From Candidatus Poribacteria bacterium (GTDB taxonomy: Bacteria > Poribacteria > WGA-4E > WGA-3G), in contig VXMD01000026.1 in NCBI GenBank assembly GCA_009841255.1, forward strand, positions 178,869 to 242,868: 64,000 nucleotides of DNA. Direction: 5' to 3'. Numbering within the stretch: position 1 is the stretch's first letter; each line of letters opens with the position of its first letter. The position numbers and the translations under genes were made by a program. The notes beneath the pieces were generated by a model. It worked only from the letters and a program-made list of their open reading frames with translations. It was not told the origin of the DNA and ran no database searches. Positions 61,273 to 64,000 of the stretch are shown here, one piece after another.

Positions 61273-64000
61273 ATGCACGAAACACCTCTTAAAATGGAAA
61301 TTCAACGCGCCCTCAGTAACTTCCCGGATGGACAACTCGCGGAGAACGCGACACAACTTCTCAAAGTGTTAGGATACGAAAGCCAACGCACCCTCAGCCG
61401 CGCCTCCAATACCGTCGAGGCGTTTCTTGAAGATTTTGACACTCACGGACGGATGAATCGAGAGAACGCACATCTCCATGAATAGCAGACTGCTGACTTC
61501 CTCTTCCAACTCACCGCTGACGAAATCAGACAGCACATACAAGAGACAATTACCTTCCACGAAAACCGAGGCGTTGATGACACCATCTATTATTCCTACC
61601 TGTTTTTTACCATCAAACTCAAGGAGGATACCTATTCCCGCACGGTACTCGCCACTATCACACGGGAGCTTAACAAATGCTATGCGATGCCTTTGATGTT
61701 GATTTTCCAGCACGGACACACCCTCACTTTCGCGATTATCAACCGTAGACCCAGGCAGCGTGAAGGCGATCGAGATGTCCTTGAAAAAGTGACGCTCATC
61801 AAAGATATTGACGTTGTGAAGCCACACCGCGCTCACCTTGACATCTTGGCAGAATTGGCACTGGATGCATTGTATCAAAAATACGAATTCAGCAACTTCC
61901 TTGAGTTGCATCAGGCGTGGCAGCAAACGTTGGACACCGCCGAACTCAACAGACGCTTCTTCAAAGAGATTGCGGATTGGTATTTCTGGACAGTCGAACT
62001 CGTGCCAAGTGCGCTCTTTGACGAAGATGAGATTGGGGGGTTGCTCACAAGTCTTGATCCACAGGAAAGCAGCTACTACAAAGCGATCCTCCAAAACTTA
62101 TTCTTCGCGACGCTAAATCAGGAGATGAACACACCTGAAAAGCCGAACAATCGCAAGTTCCGAGGTGAGGGCAGACAGCATTACAACATCACGTCGCTCT
62201 ATCGCTACAAATGCTATTTCAGAGACCCAGATGCGGCCCTGCGTCTGTTTGCGTCAATTCCTTTCCTCAACGGAGGCTTGTTTGAATGCCTTGACAAACC
62301 CGCACCCGACGACGGAAAAACAATTCTGCGTGTAGATGGTTTCTCTGATAGGGAGGATAATCCGCTCCACGTCCCAAACGAACTCTTCTTCTCCGAACCG
62401 CAAGTTGTCAACCTCAACGCTGTCTACGACACAAAAAACAGTCGGTATACCGTGCAAGGTTTAATCCACATCCTCAACCGCTACAAGTTCACGATTGCAG
62501 AGAACACGCCAATTGAAGAAGAAGTCGCATTGGATCCCGAACTGCTCGGTCAAGTCTTTGAGAACTTACTCGCGGCGTATAACCCCGAAACCGGCACGAC
62601 TGCACGTAAACAGACGGGTTCCTTCTATACACCCCGTGAAATCGTTAACTACATGGTAGACGAATCCCTCATCGCTTACCTCCAGAACGCTGTTAGTAGT
62701 AGGGCAATTCATTGCCCGTCAGAAACCAAACTCCGCCATCTCCTTGCATACAACGACGAACCGCATCAATTTACCGATACCGAAGTGGGACACCTCATTG
62801 CTGCGATTGACACGCTCAAGATCCTAGATCCTGCATGTGGTTCCGGTGCCTTTCCGATGGGCATCCTGCATAAACTCGTCTTTCTGCTGGGTAAACTCGA
62901 TCCCCGCAACTCACAGTGGCGACAACGACAGATTGACAGAGTCCAAGGGGCCATCACCGCCTCTGAGAAAATTGATGATAGCACCTTCCGTGAAAGTGCT
63001 ATCAATGAACTGGAAGGAGAAATCGCGAGCATCAATGAGGCATTTGAACGCAACGAACTCGACTACGGCAGGAAACTCTATCTCATAGAGAACTGCATCT
63101 ACGGTGTGGACATTCAACCGATTGCCACACAGATCGCTAAACTCCGGTTCTTTATCTCCCTGATTGTAGAGCAGAAGATTGACGATGCGCGCGAAAATAG
63201 AGGTGTGCGTCCGTTGCCGAACCTTGAGACAAAGTTTGTCGCAGCGAATACACTCCTTGATGTAGAGAAACCCGCACAACTCCTGCTCCGCAACCCAGAG
63301 GTAGACCGTAAAGAAAAGGCATTGGAAGAGGTGCGTCGGAGACACTTCACTGCTCGGACACCCCGCACGAAAGATCGGTATCGTCAACGCGATGCAGACC
63401 TCCGTTCTGAGATCAGCGCGTTGCTGCAGGCGGACGGGTTTCCGAGTGAGACGACTGAAAAGATCGCTGCATGGGATCCTTACGACCAGAACGCTGCGGC
63501 AGACTTCTTTGATCCTGAATGGATGTTCGGTATCACAGACGGATTCGATGTCGTAATTGGCAACCCGCCTTACGTTCGTCAAGAGAAGATTAAGGCACTC
63601 AAACCCACGTTGAAAAAACACTACACCTGTTACACAGGTGCCGCAGACCTCTACGTCTATTTCTATGAGCGCGGACTGCAACTGCTGAGTCCAAACGGCA
63701 TCCATACGTTTATCTGTTCCAACAGTTGGCTGGATGTCAACTACGGTGCTCCCTTACAGAAGTATGTATTGGATAATACGGTGGGTGCCGTTATCTGCCA
63801 CAGTGAAGCGGAACGTGAGTTTGAGAGTGCGGACATCAACACTATCGTGAGTATTCTCCAAAACGGGACTCCCGATGCGGATTCTCGTGCCCGTTTTCTT
63901 ACCTTCAAGACCTTCATCGGCGATCCTAATTTAGAGAACCGTCGTGAAAGAACACGCACCTACACCGAGTTAGCACAAGCAGGCACTCGCGACAACAAAT
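61273..64000 (+). pseudogene. Type IIG (Eco57I-like) restriction-modification enzyme, split by an in-frame TAG, partial
   Basis: The frame starts at the ATG at 61273, stops at TAG 61483-61485 and then stays open in the same frame to the window end (over 830 more codons). Around the stop the protein reads MNRENAHLHE, stop, QTADFLFQLTADEI; in homologous enzymes this place is a Trp (a TGG to TAG change). Motif I LDPACGSGAFPMGILHKL and motif IV VVIGNPPYVRQEK are the N6-adenine methyltransferase core. The REP hairpin at 62696-62719 adds in-frame codons (SSRAIHCPS). Either one nonsense mutation or readthrough. Confidence 0.75.
62696..62719 (+). repeat. REP hairpin inside the type IIG gene
   Basis: GTAGTAGG with stem GGGCAA/TTGCCC and TTCA loop, ending CGT. 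It is read through as part of the protein without breaking the frame. Confidence 0.7.

Noticed and set aside
61483..61485. Reassigned UAG codon
   Set aside because: Many other genes here end normally and several use TAG as a stop, so a changed code is unlikely.
61369..62094. Minus-strand open frame of about 240 codons opposite the type IIG gene
   Set aside because: Antisense to clearly coding RM sequence; no motif found. The similar frame at 62911-63705 was rejected for the same reason.

Overview
The window looks like chromosome of a Gram-negative, uncultivated sponge- or marine-type bacterium, most like a member of Candidatus Poribacteria. This is inference from the gene mix: many LamG-type secreted proteins, several phytanoyl-CoA dioxygenase (PhyH) family oxygenases, Gfo/Idh/MocA oxidoreductases, sugar-phosphate isomerase/epimerase TIM barrels, a rhamnonate-dehydratase-like enolase and outer-membrane beta-barrels. 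No rRNA, tRNA or CRISPR array was seen. Most genes are on the minus strand. Several intergenic regions carry good sigma70-type promoters.

Region by region. 1-4,800: minus operon (Cu/Zn SOD lipoprotein, rhamnonate dehydratase-like enzyme, SurA-like chaperone, a partial exported protein), a divergent acetoacetate-decarboxylase-like gene and an SDR. 4,800-15,500: a large membrane protein and a run of small secreted proteins (CBM9-like, DUF1080-like, LamG) that share a C-terminal tail GKLxxTWGxLK, mixed with a DNA methyltransferase-HNH fusion, an SDR and a PhyH enzyme. 15,500-22,200: four near-identical tandem Gfo/Idh/MocA genes, interrupted by an Rpn-type nuclease, then a fifth, more distant one. 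22,200-35,900: HAD phosphatase, a 5'-truncated LivK-type binding protein, LLM flavoenzyme, ceramidase-like hydrolase, TIM-barrel isomerases, a TPP decarboxylase, a type II restriction-modification pair fused by a 4-base overlap to a mannonate-dehydratase-like gene, and dtd. 36,000-40,100: envelope proteins (beta-barrel, fibronectin-type lipoprotein, small membrane protein) and a GspC/PilP-like protein. 40,100-53,100: PhyH genes, another tailed LamG protein, hisB, and a glycogen locus (glgC, glucan phosphorylase, glycogen synthase-like, eukaryote-type glgB), with a REP-associated transposase (RAYT) between the last two. 53,200-61,200: a ZU5/FlgD-like protein and a five-gene operon (LolA-like carrier, two FtsX-type permeases, LolD-like ATPase, outer-membrane barrel) that looks like an envelope lipid or lipoprotein export machine. 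61,270-64,000: a type IIG restriction-modification gene broken by one in-frame TAG and running off the window.

The intergenic DNA is rich in dispersed repeats. I see (i) REP hairpins beginning GTAGTAGG with covarying stems, flanking the RAYT and scattered elsewhere; (ii) 17-base palindromes with 3-base loops; (iii) a leader element ending CCGCAAGGTAAAATTAAAAA that repeatedly sits directly against a start or stop codon; (iv) GAAACGCCCAAGCAAAAACC segments; (v) runs of CAGTTATCAG/CAACTGATAA words. The strongest candidates for something undescribed are the shared TWGxLK C-terminal tail on secreted proteins of different folds and the start-codon-docked leader element.
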